Positions 1-7,888 of a DNA stretch of 18,176 nucleotides are shown piece by piece. The notes beneath the pieces are model-generated. The model did not search any database, had not been told where the DNA came from, and saw only the letters and a list, made by a program, of their open reading frames with translations. The position numbers and the translations under genes are program-made. The stretch lies in assembly GCA_002404055.1 (NCBI GenBank), contig DHIZ01000431.1, positions 1-18,176 of the forward strand, read 5' to 3'. Positions within the stretch are counted from its first letter, which is position 1; each line of letters begins with the position of its first letter. This DNA is from Chloroflexi bacterium UBA4733. GTDB taxonomy: Bacteria; Chloroflexota; UBA4733.

Positions 1-596
1 GAACCGGCGAACAGTTCGCGCACATGCAGTCTGACTGGCAAGGTGGGCGACAACAATTCTGCTGCCGGTCCGGCCAGGTGTACCTGGGCATAATCGCCAA
101 GTTCGGCGTCGGGTTGGGAACAGACCAACACGTCTTCACTCTGGGGCCGGACGACCCAATACTCGGGAACCCCTGCCCGCGCGTAGGCGCCACGTTTGGT
201 CTTGGTGTCGACCGCGGGATGGCCCGGTGACTGCACTTCGATGAGCAGGGCCGGAACAGCGTAGATCTTGCCGTCCCGGAAAATCTCCGGCTTGATGGAC
301 GACTGGAGCAAGACCAGTACGTCCGGTTGGACAGGGTCGCAGCCGGGCATGAAGAGGCCGATCGGCGACCACATGGTAAGTCCTACTCCCCTCAGGTCAA
401 TCTGCTGAAAAACAGCGAGAAAGAGCTTACGGATAATCCATTGATGAAAGAAACTGGGCGCGGTTGACATGTATAACACCCCGTCGATGACTTCATAGCG
501 GTTGCCGTCGGCGGGCAGTCGCTCCCAGCGGGCGCGGTTCCAGGTGGCATCGGGGGAGCGCAGGATGAGTCCTGGAAAGGATTCGGCGATGGCCAT
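1..596 (-). CDS. Uma2 family endonuclease-like protein (C-terminus cut by window edge)
   Basis: The reading frame is open from an ATG at 596 to the window edge, giving 198 visible residues. AGGAGG lies 5 nt before this ATG; an ATG at 601 directly abuts the AGGAGG and is in another frame. The protein has the Uma2 (DUF820) pattern: RYEVIDGVLYM near residue 34, QPDVLVL at 90, then LLIEVQSPG at 118 and KTKRGAYARAGVPEYWVV at 132. In this PD-(D/E)XK-like family the acidic and basic core residues would be D92, E120 and K134. Uma2 proteins are usually about 180-200 residues, so little is missing. Family members are abundant in Cyanobacteria and Chloroflexota and their biological role is poorly known. 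It is divergent from the mutL fragment. A TATACT at 648-643 could be its -10 box, but no good -35 is seen. Confidence 0.85.
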   Translation of the reverse strand, partial: MAIAESFPGLILRSPDATWNRARWERLPADGNRYEVIDGVLYMSTAPSFFHQWIIRKLFLAVFQQIDLRGVGLTMWSPIGLFMPGCDPVQPDVLVLLQSSIKPEIFRDGKIYAVPALLIEVQSPGHPAVDTKTKRGAYARAGVPEYWVVRPQSEDVLVCSQPDAELGDYAQVHLAGPAAELLSPTLPVRLHVRELFAG

Positions 597-768
597 GGCA
601 TCCTCCTGATTGCGAGGTTCCGCTACAGCATTGCTGATCATCAGTATAGTGCTGTGCGCGGGCCCGGGCATAATGGCTACTGGGCAAATGAAGCAGCTAC
701 CGAGGTGCTGACACCGCATGGCCCGTAGGGCACAGTCCACCAACACGCGAGTCACGGGAGGGGAAGCT

Positions 769-1221
769 GTGCCGATCTGTCCGTTATCTGCCGAAGTTAC
801 CGCGCAGATTGCCGCCGGCGAAGTGGTGGAGCGGCCCGCGTCGGTCGTCAAGGAGTTGGTGGAGAACGCCCTGGATGCCGGGGCGAGGCGCATCGACGTT
901 GACGTGACCGAAGGCGGTCGCCAGTTGATCCGGGTGAGCGACGTCGGCCGCGGTATCTCGGCCGACGAAATGGCGCTGGCATTTGCCCGCCACGCCACCA
1001 GCAAGCTGCGCGATCTGAAGGACCTGGACGCCTTGCAAACGCTCGGCTTCCGTGGTGAGGCACTGGCGAGCATCGCGGCCGTCAGCCACACGGAGCTGTG
1101 TTCGCGGACGCCGGATGCGGCCAGCGCCGCCGAGTTGGTCGTGGATGCCGGCGCGGAGGTACGCCATGGCCCGGCGGCGCGCGCCGCCGGCACGACCGTG
1201 CTGGGGACGCCAGGCGGTTGA
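769..1221 (+). pseudogene. mutL: mutL, truncated after the N-terminal ATPase motifs
   Basis: Translation from the GTG at 769 (GGGAGGGG 5 nt upstream) matches the MutL N-terminus almost residue for residue with E. coli numbering: [20 protein letters not shown] with E29, N33 in ENALDAGA, D58 in SDVGRGIS, then ATSKL and [16 protein letters not shown]. It reaches GTTV at 141-144, the start of motif IV, and then becomes unrelated sequence (LGTPGG) and stops. MutL is normally about 550-650 residues, so the rest of the GHKL ATPase, the transducer and the dimerisation/endonuclease domain are gone. An in-frame ATG at 718 exists but would add 17 non-family residues and lacks this ribosome-binding site. 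No MutL continuation was recognised in the next 190 bases in any frame, so this is a breakpoint rather than a simple frameshift. A functional mismatch-repair protein is unlikely from this copy. Confidence 0.85.
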
Positions 1222-1409
1222 CACCGTAGCCCACCAGGACGAGGCAATCGGCAAGGCCATCGCCGGCCACCCACCGATGCCGGCCACCGCGTCGCCGACC
1301 GGTCCTGGGTAGTTGCTATGGATATACGAGGAGCGACCGAGATGTTCCCAGCCAAAACACTGACCTCCGGCGTTGAAGGGCGCCCGCAAGCGAAGCGCGC
1401 GGGTGAGGT

Positions 1410-1976
1410 TCACCGCACGGCGAGCGCCTTCAGTTCCACCGCCAGCCCCGCCACCACCAGGTACACCGCGTCCGCATCCGATGCTGCTACCTGGCTAAGG
1501 CGGCCGAGGATGTCGCGGAAGGCGCGGCCCAGCCGGCTGGCCGGCACCACGCCGAAGCCGGTCTCGTTGGTCACCAGGACCAGATCCCAGTCGGACCGCC
1601 TGGCGAGTACACACACGATGCGCAACTCGGACGTCAGTGCTGCTTCCAGTGTCGCCACGGCCTGCCACCAGTTGGGGGCCTCGTCGTCGCCCAGCGCCAG
1701 CAGGCGGTTGGAGGTCCAGAGCGAGAGGCAGTCCACCAGCACGGCGTCTGTTGACCCGATGCCGGAAAGGGCGGACGTCAGGTCGCGTGGCGCTTCCACC
1801 GTCGTCCAGGTCGCCGGGCGGCGGGCGCGATGCTGGGCGATACGCCGAGCCATCTCCTCATCGAGTGCTTCTGCTGTCGCCACGTAGCACACCCGCTGGC
1901 GTCGGGCCGCCCGCGTCTCGGCGAAGCGGCTCTTGCCGCTGCGCGCGCCACCCGTGACCAGTGTGATCTCACCCAT
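1410..1976 (-). CDS. cobU: Adenosylcobinamide kinase / adenosylcobinamide-phosphate guanylyltransferase
   Basis: This bifunctional cytosolic enzyme phosphorylates adenosylcobinamide and then transfers GMP from GTP to give AdoCbi-GDP, the substrate of CobS. The 188-residue product has the usual CobU length. Its N-terminal P-loop is GGARSGKS (residues 9-16). IAQHRARRP places H49 where Salmonella CobU has its guanylylated H46. A Walker B-like VLVDCLSLWTSN and the family signature VTNETGFGVVPASRLGRAFRD follow. The ATG at 1976 lies 4 bp after the cobQ stop, with GGAG about 7 nt upstream. It is the last gene of the cobalamin operon. The sequence beyond its stop (1409-1222) shows no continuing cob gene; cobT, a common neighbour, is not recognisable there. 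Confidence 0.95.
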   Translation of the reverse strand: MGEITLVTGGARSGKSRFAETRAARRQRVCYVATAEALDEEMARRIAQHRARRPATWTTVEAPRDLTSALSGIGSTDAVLVDCLSLWTSNRLLALGDDEAPNWWQAVATLEAALTSELRIVCVLARRSDWDLVLVTNETGFGVVPASRLGRAFRDILGRLSQVAASDADAVYLVVAGLAVELKALAVR

Positions 1977-1980
1977 CGCG

Positions 1981-3489
1981 CTATACTCCTACTCCAGCCA
2001 GGCGGGCAATGACGGCCATATCCAGGCTACCGCGCACCGTCGCTGCCAGCCGGTCGTATTCAGCTTCCCGCGACGGGAGCGCGCTGCCGTCCGGCAGTTG
2101 AAGCCCCCGCCGCGACGCCAGCCACGCAATCAGCGCGTGGCGCGCGGCCGGCGCCTCGAACAGGCCATGCAGATAGCAGCCGGCGATGCTGCCGGTAGCA
2201 TTGCGGCAGCCATCAGCGTGTGCCGCCTCGCCGTCTGCCGTCACCGCGAAGAGGGATGGTCCGCTGGTCTCGGTCGTCCCCATGTGGATCTCGTAGCCTG
2301 CCACGACCGTGTCCGTGAGGCGACCGAAGCAGCCGGCGGTACTCGCCGCCCGCGCCTGGACGCGCCGGGTGTACTTCTCCGGGAGAAAGGTAGTGATCGC
2401 CGGTAAGAGACCAAGCCCAACCATCTCCACGGCCGCCGACTCGACGCCCCAGGGGTCCAGGATGCGTTCGCCGAGCATCTGGTAGCCGGCGCAGATGCCG
2501 AGCACCGGCGTACCGGACTGAGCCAGCGCCGTGATGCGGTCGGCCAGCCCGGAGGCGCGCAACGCCTGGAGGTCGGTGACCGTCGATTTGCTGCCCGGAA
2601 TGATGATGAGATCGGGAGAACGCACCTGCTCCGCTGCGTCGACGTAGCGCAGACTGACCGCCGGCTCGGCGGCCAGCAGGTCGAAGTCGTCGAAGTTGGC
2701 GATATGGGGCAGGCGCGCGACGACCACCTCCAGCGGACCACCGCCGCCAGGAGCAGTGACGCCTTCCAGCGCCACAGAGTCCTCTTCCGCGATGCGCAGC
2801 CGGGGGATGTAGGGGACGACGCCGAGCACCGGTAGGCCGCTGCGCTGCACCAGGAAGTCGACCCCTGATTGAAAAAGACTCGCGTCGCCCCGGAACTTAT
2901 TGACGATCAAGCCCTGCACCAGCGATCGGTCCGGCGGTTCCAGCAGGTCCAGCGTGCCGAGCAATGAGGCGAATATGCCGCCACGGTCGATATCGCCGAC
3001 GAGCAGCACGGGAGCATTCGCCTGGTGCGCCACCCGCATGTTGACGATGTCGGTGGCGCGCAGGTTGACTTCGGCGGGGCTGCCGGCCCCTTCCAGAATG
3101 ACCAGGTCGTAGGAGGCGCGGAGGCGCTCCAATGCGCCGGCGACCACGTTCCAGAGCGCCAGCTTGCGCGCGTAATAGTCGCGGGCAGCCATGCTGCGGT
3201 CCGGCCTGCCCAGCAGCACGAGTTGCGACCGTGCCTCGCCTTCCGGCTTGAGCAGGATCGGGTTCATGTCCACCGATGGCTCGATCCCCGCCGCGGCTGC
3301 CTGCACGGCAGTGGAGCGACCGATCTCCAGGCCGTCCGGCGTCACGGCCGAGTTCAGCGCCATGTTCTGCGCTTTGAACGGCGCCACGCGGTAGCCGTCT
3401 TGATGGAAGATGCGGCACAAGGCAGCGACCAACAAGCTCTTGCCGACCGACGAGGCCGTCCCTTGCACCATGATCGCCTTCGCGTTCAC
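1981..3489 (-). CDS. cobQ: Cobyric acid synthase (CobQ/CbiP)
   Basis: This enzyme makes glutamine- and ATP-dependent amidations of adenosylcobyrinic acid a,c-diamide at positions b, d, e and g, giving adenosylcobyric acid. The GTG at 3489 gives 502 residues, the normal length, and its GTGA overlaps the cobD stop, with GGAGGA just upstream. The open frame continues to 3609, but those extra codons lie inside cobD and are not family-like. The N-terminal dethiobiotin-synthetase-like ATPase has GTASSVGKS (10-18), KAQNMALNS (39-47) and LVGDIDRGGIFAS. The C-terminal class I glutamine amidotransferase has nucleophile C333 in GICAGYQ, with H441 and E445 (YLHGLFE) completing the triad, and YEIHMGTTE at 399. 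All key residues are present, so it should be active. Confidence 0.96.
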   Translation of the reverse strand: MNAKAIMVQGTASSVGKSLLVAALCRIFHQDGYRVAPFKAQNMALNSAVTPDGLEIGRSTAVQAAAAGIEPSVDMNPILLKPEGEARSQLVLLGRPDRSMAARDYYARKLALWNVVAGALERLRASYDLVILEGAGSPAEVNLRATDIVNMRVAHQANAPVLLVGDIDRGGIFASLLGTLDLLEPPDRSLVQGLIVNKFRGDASLFQSGVDFLVQRSGLPVLGVVPYIPRLRIAEEDSVALEGVTAPGGGGPLEVVVARLPHIANFDDFDLLAAEPAVSLRYVDAAEQVRSPDLIIIPGSKSTVTDLQALRASGLADRITALAQSGTPVLGICAGYQMLGERILDPWGVESAAVEMVGLGLLPAITTFLPEKYTRRVQARAASTAGCFGRLTDTVVAGYEIHMGTTETSGPSLFAVTADGEAAHADGCRNATGSIAGCYLHGLFEAPAARHALIAWLASRRGLQLPDGSALPSREAEYDRLAATVRGSLDMAVIARLAGVGV

Positions 3490-4610
3490 GACCGTCCTCC
3501 AGCCGCCGGCGCGGTCCGTATTGCCGCGACGGCGGTAACGAGCCGCTGGCACTCCGGCAGCGTCCGCACACCGATCCGCACGTAGGCCGGCAGCCCGAAG
3601 GAGGCGCAATCGCGCACGACGCAGCCGTGCCGCAACAACTGTTGGCGGAAACGCGCGCCATCGCCGACCTCTACCAGCAGGAAGTTGGCCATCGAAGGCA
3701 CGACACGCCAGCCCAGCCGGGGCAACTCGGCCAGCAGATAGGCTTTGGCCTCGCGCACCACCGCTAGGGAGCGTTCCAGATGCACCGCGTCCCCGAGGGC
3801 GGCCATTCCCGCCGCCTGCGCCGCCGCGTTGACGCTCCAGGGCGGGCGCACCTGGCGAAGCGCCTCGATCACCGGCGGCGCGGCCGCAGCGTAGCCCAGG
3901 CGCAACCCGGTCAGGGCACAGTCCTTGGTAAGGGAGCGAAGTACCACTAGCCGGCTGCCGACGATGAGATCAAGGGTAGCCGGCGGCTCTGCGACGAAGC
4001 CGATATACGCTTCGTCCAACACTAGAAGCCCCGGCGTAGCGGCCAGAACGCGCTCAATCTCCGACCGGCGGAGCAGCACGCCGGTCGGGTTGTTGGGGTT
4101 GCAGAGGAAGACGATCTTCGGACCCAGCCGGCGGATCGCCGCACACAACGCCGGCACGTCCGGTCGAAAGTCGGCGGCGGCGTCCGCGCGCCACTCGGTC
4201 ACCGCCGCGCCCATGATGCGCGCTGCCCGCGCATACTCGCCGAAGGTTGGTCCCACCACCAGGACGTGGTCGCCGGGATCCAGGTACGCCAGCGCCAGGA
4301 GCCAGATCAACTCGCTGGAACCGTTCCCGGCGAGCAAGCAAGAGCTGTCCAGCCCGGTGTGTGCCGCCAGCGTCCGGTGCAGCGCGATGGCGTCGTCGTC
4401 CGGGTAGCGTCCGATTTCCACCGCCGCCAGCGCCTGGCGCACGGCTGGGGAAGGCCCAAGCGGGTTGGTGCTGGCGCTAAAGTCGATGACCAGTGAGCGA
4501 TCTAGTCCCAGCGCCTGCAGTTCGCCGTCCGTGATGCTACCGTGGGGGCACGGCGCGAGGTTACGGAGGCGCGGGGAGGGAGGCAGCGGAGCACGGCAGT
4601 CGGCAGTCAA
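3486..4610 (-). CDS. cobD: L-threonine-O-3-phosphate decarboxylase-type PLP enzyme (CobD/CobC)
   Basis: This is a fold-type I, HisC-like PLP enzyme of 374 residues. In cobalamin operons this family makes (R)-1-amino-2-propanol O-2-phosphate, the arm that CbiB attaches to cobyric acid. Visible motifs are FSASTNPLGP (44-53), NGSSE (96-100), NPNNPTG (171-177), DEAY (199-202), the PLP lysine K229 in SLTKDCALTGLRLGY, and a C-terminal VRIGVR. The start is an ATG whose ATGA overlaps the cbiB stop, and its own stop overlaps the cobQ start, so translation is probably coupled on both sides. Histidinol-phosphate aminotransferase is the main alternative from sequence alone; position between cbiB and cobQ favours CobD. 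Confidence 0.9.
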   Translation of the reverse strand: MTADCRAPLPPSPRLRNLAPCPHGSITDGELQALGLDRSLVIDFSASTNPLGPSPAVRQALAAVEIGRYPDDDAIALHRTLAAHTGLDSSCLLAGNGSSELIWLLALAYLDPGDHVLVVGPTFGEYARAARIMGAAVTEWRADAAADFRPDVPALCAAIRRLGPKIVFLCNPNNPTGVLLRRSEIERVLAATPGLLVLDEAYIGFVAEPPATLDLIVGSRLVVLRSLTKDCALTGLRLGYAAAAPPVIEALRQVRPPWSVNAAAQAAGMAALGDAVHLERSLAVVREAKAYLLAELPRLGWRVVPSMANFLLVEVGDGARFRQQLLRHGCVVRDCASFGLPAYVRIGVRTLPECQRLVTAVAAIRTAPAAGGRS

Positions 4611-5650
4611 CTCGGTAACTCCTTTAGCTGGCCTGCGACAGGGGGACGCCTGCGGGTGGGGTGCGCCCGCAGGCGCATCCAGTTAGATGCTTGCACCAGG
4701 TTGACCAACACCAGAGTCAGCACCGCCACCGGTCGCACCAGACCAACCGCCGTGCCAATATCGGAAGCCTGAGGCAGCCGTGCCGGCGCGCCAAGCCGGT
4801 AGTGCCCCACCTTTTCCAGCTCTACGCCGAGCGCTCCGGCCATCCCGGCCATGGGCCAGCCGGCGTTGAGGCTGGCCGTGCGACCGTGGTCACGCCACGC
4901 TATCTGCCAGGCCGCGCATCCCCGGCTGGGACCCACCGCCAGCGCCAACAAACCGGCGCTGACGCGAGACGGGATCAGGTTGGCGGCATCGTCCAGCCGC
5001 GCGGCGGGCTTGCCCAGCCACTCGTAGGCGCCGCGGTAGCCGATCATCGCGTCCAGCGTGTTGATGCCGCGGTACACGGCGGCGCCGGGCAGGCCGAAGG
5101 CGGCGTAAGCCAGCATCGGCGCTACCAGCGCATCGCTGGCGTTTTCCGCCACGGACTCGATGGCGGCGGCTGCCACGAGCGGCGCGGCCAGAGCGGAGGC
5201 ATCCCGGCTGACCAGACTGCGCAGTCCGGTACGCGCCGCGGCCAGGTCTTCGCCGACCAGGGACTGCTGCACCGCGGCCGCCGCCTCGGCCAACGCGCGC
5301 AGCGAGAGCATCGTCTTGAGCAGCCAGGCTTCTGCCAGCAGCGCCGTTGCTCCGGCAAGGCAGGCCGCGGACCGTACACCCAGGCGTGGTGTAGCCACCA
5401 GCGTCAACCGGCGGCTGCCAAAGGCCAGCAGCGCCTCGGCGGCGCGAGCGGCCAGCCAGGCCGTGACCAGGGCCGTGAGCGTCAGCGCAGTGCCGGCTGC
5501 CAGTTCGCGCGTCGGGCTTCCCCGTCCCGCGCGCCGCTCCAGCAACGTTGCCAACCGGCCAAACCAGACCACCGGGTGGATAAATGCCGGTGGCTCACCG
5601 AAGGCCAGATCGAGCACGAGCGCCGCGGCCAGGACAGCGCTGCGTCTCAT
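4607..5650 (-). CDS. cbiB: Adenosylcobinamide-phosphate synthase (CbiB)
   Basis: This integral membrane enzyme joins aminopropanol (phosphate) to adenosylcobyric acid. The ATG at 5650 overlaps the cobS stop as ATGA and gives 347 residues. The same frame is open further upstream to 6142, but that part is the wrong frame of cobS and is rejected. Family features are an N-terminal hydrophobic helix followed by DLAFGEPPAFIHPVVWFGR (14-32), AIESVAENASDALVAP, and RGINTLDAMIGYR. Several hydrophobic segments are present, and TASLNAGWPMAGMAGALG is the usual conserved stretch near the C-terminus. The C-terminal tail is Arg/Pro-rich. Confidence 0.95.
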   Translation of the reverse strand: MRRSAVLAAALVLDLAFGEPPAFIHPVVWFGRLATLLERRAGRGSPTRELAAGTALTLTALVTAWLAARAAEALLAFGSRRLTLVATPRLGVRSAACLAGATALLAEAWLLKTMLSLRALAEAAAAVQQSLVGEDLAAARTGLRSLVSRDASALAAPLVAAAAIESVAENASDALVAPMLAYAAFGLPGAAVYRGINTLDAMIGYRGAYEWLGKPAARLDDAANLIPSRVSAGLLALAVGPSRGCAAWQIAWRDHGRTASLNAGWPMAGMAGALGVELEKVGHYRLGAPARLPQASDIGTAVGLVRPVAVLTLVLVNLVQASNWMRLRAHPTRRRPPVAGQLKELPS

Positions 5651-6390
5651 TGGAAACGCCGCTGGATGATCGCCAGCGCCAGCAGCGTCACCAGCACCAC
5701 GACCTCGTTGATGGCGCCGTAGATGTCGCCGGTCAGCCCAGGCAGCTTGCGGAGCGTCGCGCAGGCCACCAGCCAGGCGGTCAGCCAGGCGACAGCCAGG
5801 AGCAGTAGCCCACGCCAGCCCAGCGCCACGCTGACAATGACCAGCGCCAGCAGCGTAGCGATGAGCAACTCGCGCCGGCCGGCGCCCTGGGTGAAAGCGG
5901 CCCCCAGACCTTCCGCGCGTGCGTAGGGGAAAGAGACGGTGGCGTAGACCATCGCCCAGCGGCCGAGGGTCGTCATAGCGATGATGCCGCCGGTGCGCAG
6001 CAGACCCGTCAGGCTGCTGAGGCAGGCGAACTGCAACAGCAGCACCAGCACGCCACCGCTGACGCCGTAGCTGCCGACACGGCTGTCGCGCATGATCGCC
6101 AGGCGCTCCAGCGGCGTCCGCCAGACGAACAGCCCGTCGCAACTATCCATCAAGCCGTCCAGGTGCAGCCCGCCGGTGAGCAAGGCCAGGGCGGACAGCA
6201 CCAGCGCGGCGCTCACGGTCGGCGGCAGCACGAACTGCGCCGCCAGGTCCAGCATCGCCGCCACAGCGCCGAGGCAGGCGCCGACCAGCGGGAAGTACGC
6301 CCGCGAACGCTGGAGATCGTCCGGTGAAGCCATCCGGTCCGTGTCGACCGGCAGCACCGTCAGGAACTGAAACGCCTCACGCAGCGCCAC
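5647..6390 (-). CDS. cobS: Adenosylcobinamide-GDP ribazoletransferase (cobalamin synthase)
   Basis: This multi-pass inner-membrane enzyme carries out the final assembly, joining AdoCbi-GDP to alpha-ribazole (phosphate). The 247-residue product starts at a GTG at 6390, with GAGAAG a few bases upstream. It carries the CobS signatures TGGLHLDGLMDSCDGL (72-87) and IMRDSRVGSYGV (99-110) and ends with GLTGDIYGAINEVV plus a hydrophobic helix. The acidic residues of the DGL-D-CDGL motif are those expected to bind metal in this family. It lies 77 bp downstream of cobO, the only real gap in the operon, and overlaps cbiB by 4 bp. Confidence 0.95.
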   Translation of the reverse strand: MALREAFQFLTVLPVDTDRMASPDDLQRSRAYFPLVGACLGAVAAMLDLAAQFVLPPTVSAALVLSALALLTGGLHLDGLMDSCDGLFVWRTPLERLAIMRDSRVGSYGVSGGVLVLLLQFACLSSLTGLLRTGGIIAMTTLGRWAMVYATVSFPYARAEGLGAAFTQGAGRRELLIATLLALVIVSVALGWRGLLLLAVAWLTAWLVACATLRKLPGLTGDIYGAINEVVVLVTLLALAIIQRRFQ

Positions 6391-6467
6391 GGGTTCTTCT
6401 CAGTCGCGAACTCATGGAACTGGACGCCGCCGGTTCCCGGCGACCGTGCCTTCGCCGCTGACCCGCA

Positions 6468-7094
6468 TCAGAACTCGATCCCCTTCTGCGCTTTCACGCC
6501 GCTCTTGTACGGATGTTTGACCATGCGCATCTCCGTGACGAGATCGGCAAACTCGATCAACTCGTCCGGCGCGTCGCGGCCGGTGATGACCACGTGGAGA
6601 TTGGCTGGTCGCTTGGCCAACACGTCCAGCACTTCGGTCAGGTCCAGCCAACCGAACTTGAAGCAGTAGGTCATCTCATCCATGATGACAACATCGTAGT
6701 TGCCGCTCTCGATAAGGTCGCGGCAACGTTGCCAGCACTGTTGCGCCAGGGTGCGGTCGTGTTCGATGTCCTTGCTCATCCAGGTGAAGCCGTCGCCCAG
6801 CGGGATGATCTCGACGCCCATTTTACGCGCCGCCTTGACTTCGCCCCAGTTGCCCGTTTGCGCTTTGAGGAACTGGAGCATCACCACGCGCATGTTCTGG
6901 CCCCAGGCGCGCAAGAGCAGGCCGAGCGCCGCTGTCGTCTTCCCCTTGCCTTTGCCGGTGTTGACGATCACCAGACTCTGACTATGACGATCCGGCCGGC
7001 GGCGGTGTTGCTCCTGGTCTGCCCGCTGGGCCGCCCGCCCTTCCTCGCTCAGGTCGTAGATTGACGGCTCGTCCACAGTTTCAGCCATGCTCAT
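6468..7094 (-). CDS. cobO: Cob(I)alamin adenosyltransferase (CobO/CobA/BtuR type)
   Basis: This ATP:corrinoid adenosyltransferase adds the upper 5'-deoxyadenosyl ligand to reduced corrinoids. The ATG at 7094 gives 208 residues and overlaps the upstream stop as ATGA, with AGAAGG 5 nt upstream. An ATG at 7088 is a weaker alternative. The frame is open to 7286, but that part is a shadow of the upstream gene. The P-loop variant TGKGKGKTT (46-54) is the CobO signature. VVIMDEMTYCFKFGWL (136-150), VVITGRDAPDELIEFADLVTEM and the C-terminal KSGVKAQKGIEF are all canonical. It acts in the cytosol, ahead of the amidation and assembly enzymes encoded downstream. Confidence 0.96.
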   Translation of the reverse strand: MSMAETVDEPSIYDLSEEGRAAQRADQEQHRRRPDRHSQSLVIVNTGKGKGKTTAALGLLLRAWGQNMRVVMLQFLKAQTGNWGEVKAARKMGVEIIPLGDGFTWMSKDIEHDRTLAQQCWQRCRDLIESGNYDVVIMDEMTYCFKFGWLDLTEVLDVLAKRPANLHVVITGRDAPDELIEFADLVTEMRMVKHPYKSGVKAQKGIEF

Positions 7095-7888
7095 CCGTCC
7101 CTTCTGCCTTGCTCTGGATGGAGCAGCGACGCCAGTAACTCTAACCCGTCGGCCAGGCGCGGTCCTGGCCGGGCGAAGTAGGCCTCCGGCACCACATGGA
7201 CGCGACCGGACTGCACCGCCGGCGCCGACTCCCAACCCGGCCTGCCCGCGACACGCTCCGCTGTTGGGGGCGTGCGTGCCCCGCACCAGCAGGCCAGGAT
7301 CACCTCGGGCCGGCGCGCCAGCACCTCTTCCACCTGCACTTTGGCGCTCTCTTCCGCGCGATCAGCGAAGACGTTTTCGCCGCCGGCCATTGTGATGATG
7401 CGGGTCATCCAACTCTTGCCGGCGGCGGCCACCAGCGGCTGAGGGTACCACTCCCAGTACACCCGCGGTCGCCCCGCCAGCGCCGCGACACGCTGCTGCA
7501 CCGCCGCCAACTTTGCGTGCATCTGCTCGACCAGTTCCTCGGCGCGTTGTCCCCGGCCTGTCGCTGCACCGAGGCGGCGGATGTTCTCGAAGATACTCTC
7601 CAGGCCGACCGGCTCGACGGCCACGTAGGGCAGGCCGGCGACCTCCAGACGCGGGATGTTGCGCTCCATGCCGGGGATGGAAAGGCAGGCAACGACGAGA
7701 TCAGGGCGCAGCGCCGTCACCGCCGCAAAGTCGATAGCCAGTTCACGTCCGACTTTGGGCAGCGTCTTGACGGCGGGCGGGTAGTCGGACCAGGTATCCA
7801 CGCCGACGAGTTGCTCCGTCAGTCCCAGCTCGCAGAGTATCTCCGTGTTGCTGGCGGAGAGCGAGACGATGCGCTGCGGGCTGCTCAC
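7091..7888 (-). CDS. BtuF-like corrinoid-binding domain protein without signal peptide
   Basis: The 265-residue product has the two-lobed periplasmic-binding fold sequence of the BtuF/helical-backbone class. It starts directly with PQRIVSLSASNTEILCELG, followed by DTWSDYPPAVKTLPKVG, RPDLVVACLS, a central linker helix, and GGENVFAD, RRPEVILACWCG and RPGPRLADGLELLASLLHP. The GTG at 7888 overlaps the stop of the upstream lipoprotein gene (GTGA). There is no room for a signal peptide or lipobox, so the product is predicted to stay in the cytosol. In family terms it is a cobalamin-binding protein. It lies between an exported B12-binding lipoprotein and the adenosyltransferase, so a corrinoid hand-over role is possible, but that is inference. 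No BtuC or BtuD is visible nearby. Confidence 0.85.
   Translation of the reverse strand: MSSPQRIVSLSASNTEILCELGLTEQLVGVDTWSDYPPAVKTLPKVGRELAIDFAAVTALRPDLVVACLSIPGMERNIPRLEVAGLPYVAVEPVGLESIFENIRRLGAATGRGQRAEELVEQMHAKLAAVQQRVAALAGRPRVYWEWYPQPLVAAAGKSWMTRIITMAGGENVFADRAEESAKVQVEEVLARRPEVILACWCGARTPPTAERVAGRPGWESAPAVQSGRVHVVPEAYFARPGPRLADGLELLASLLHPEQGRRDG

Noticed and set aside
1383..1403. Possible terminator hairpin after cobU (CCCGC ... GCGGG)
   Set aside because: The stem is only 5 bp plus a weak inner extension and there is no run of T on the minus strand after it.
784..1413. 209-codon minus-strand frame opposite mutL
   Set aside because: It mirrors conserved mutL codons and its product shows no family pattern. 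The part over 1222-1317 was examined for a cobT or cbiZ remnant and none was recognised.
4607..6142. A single 511-codon frame running through cbiB and most of cobS
   Set aside because: The part above 5650 is the wrong frame of cobS and has no family sequence. The ATG at 5650 has the ATGA overlap and begins the canonical CbiB N-terminus.
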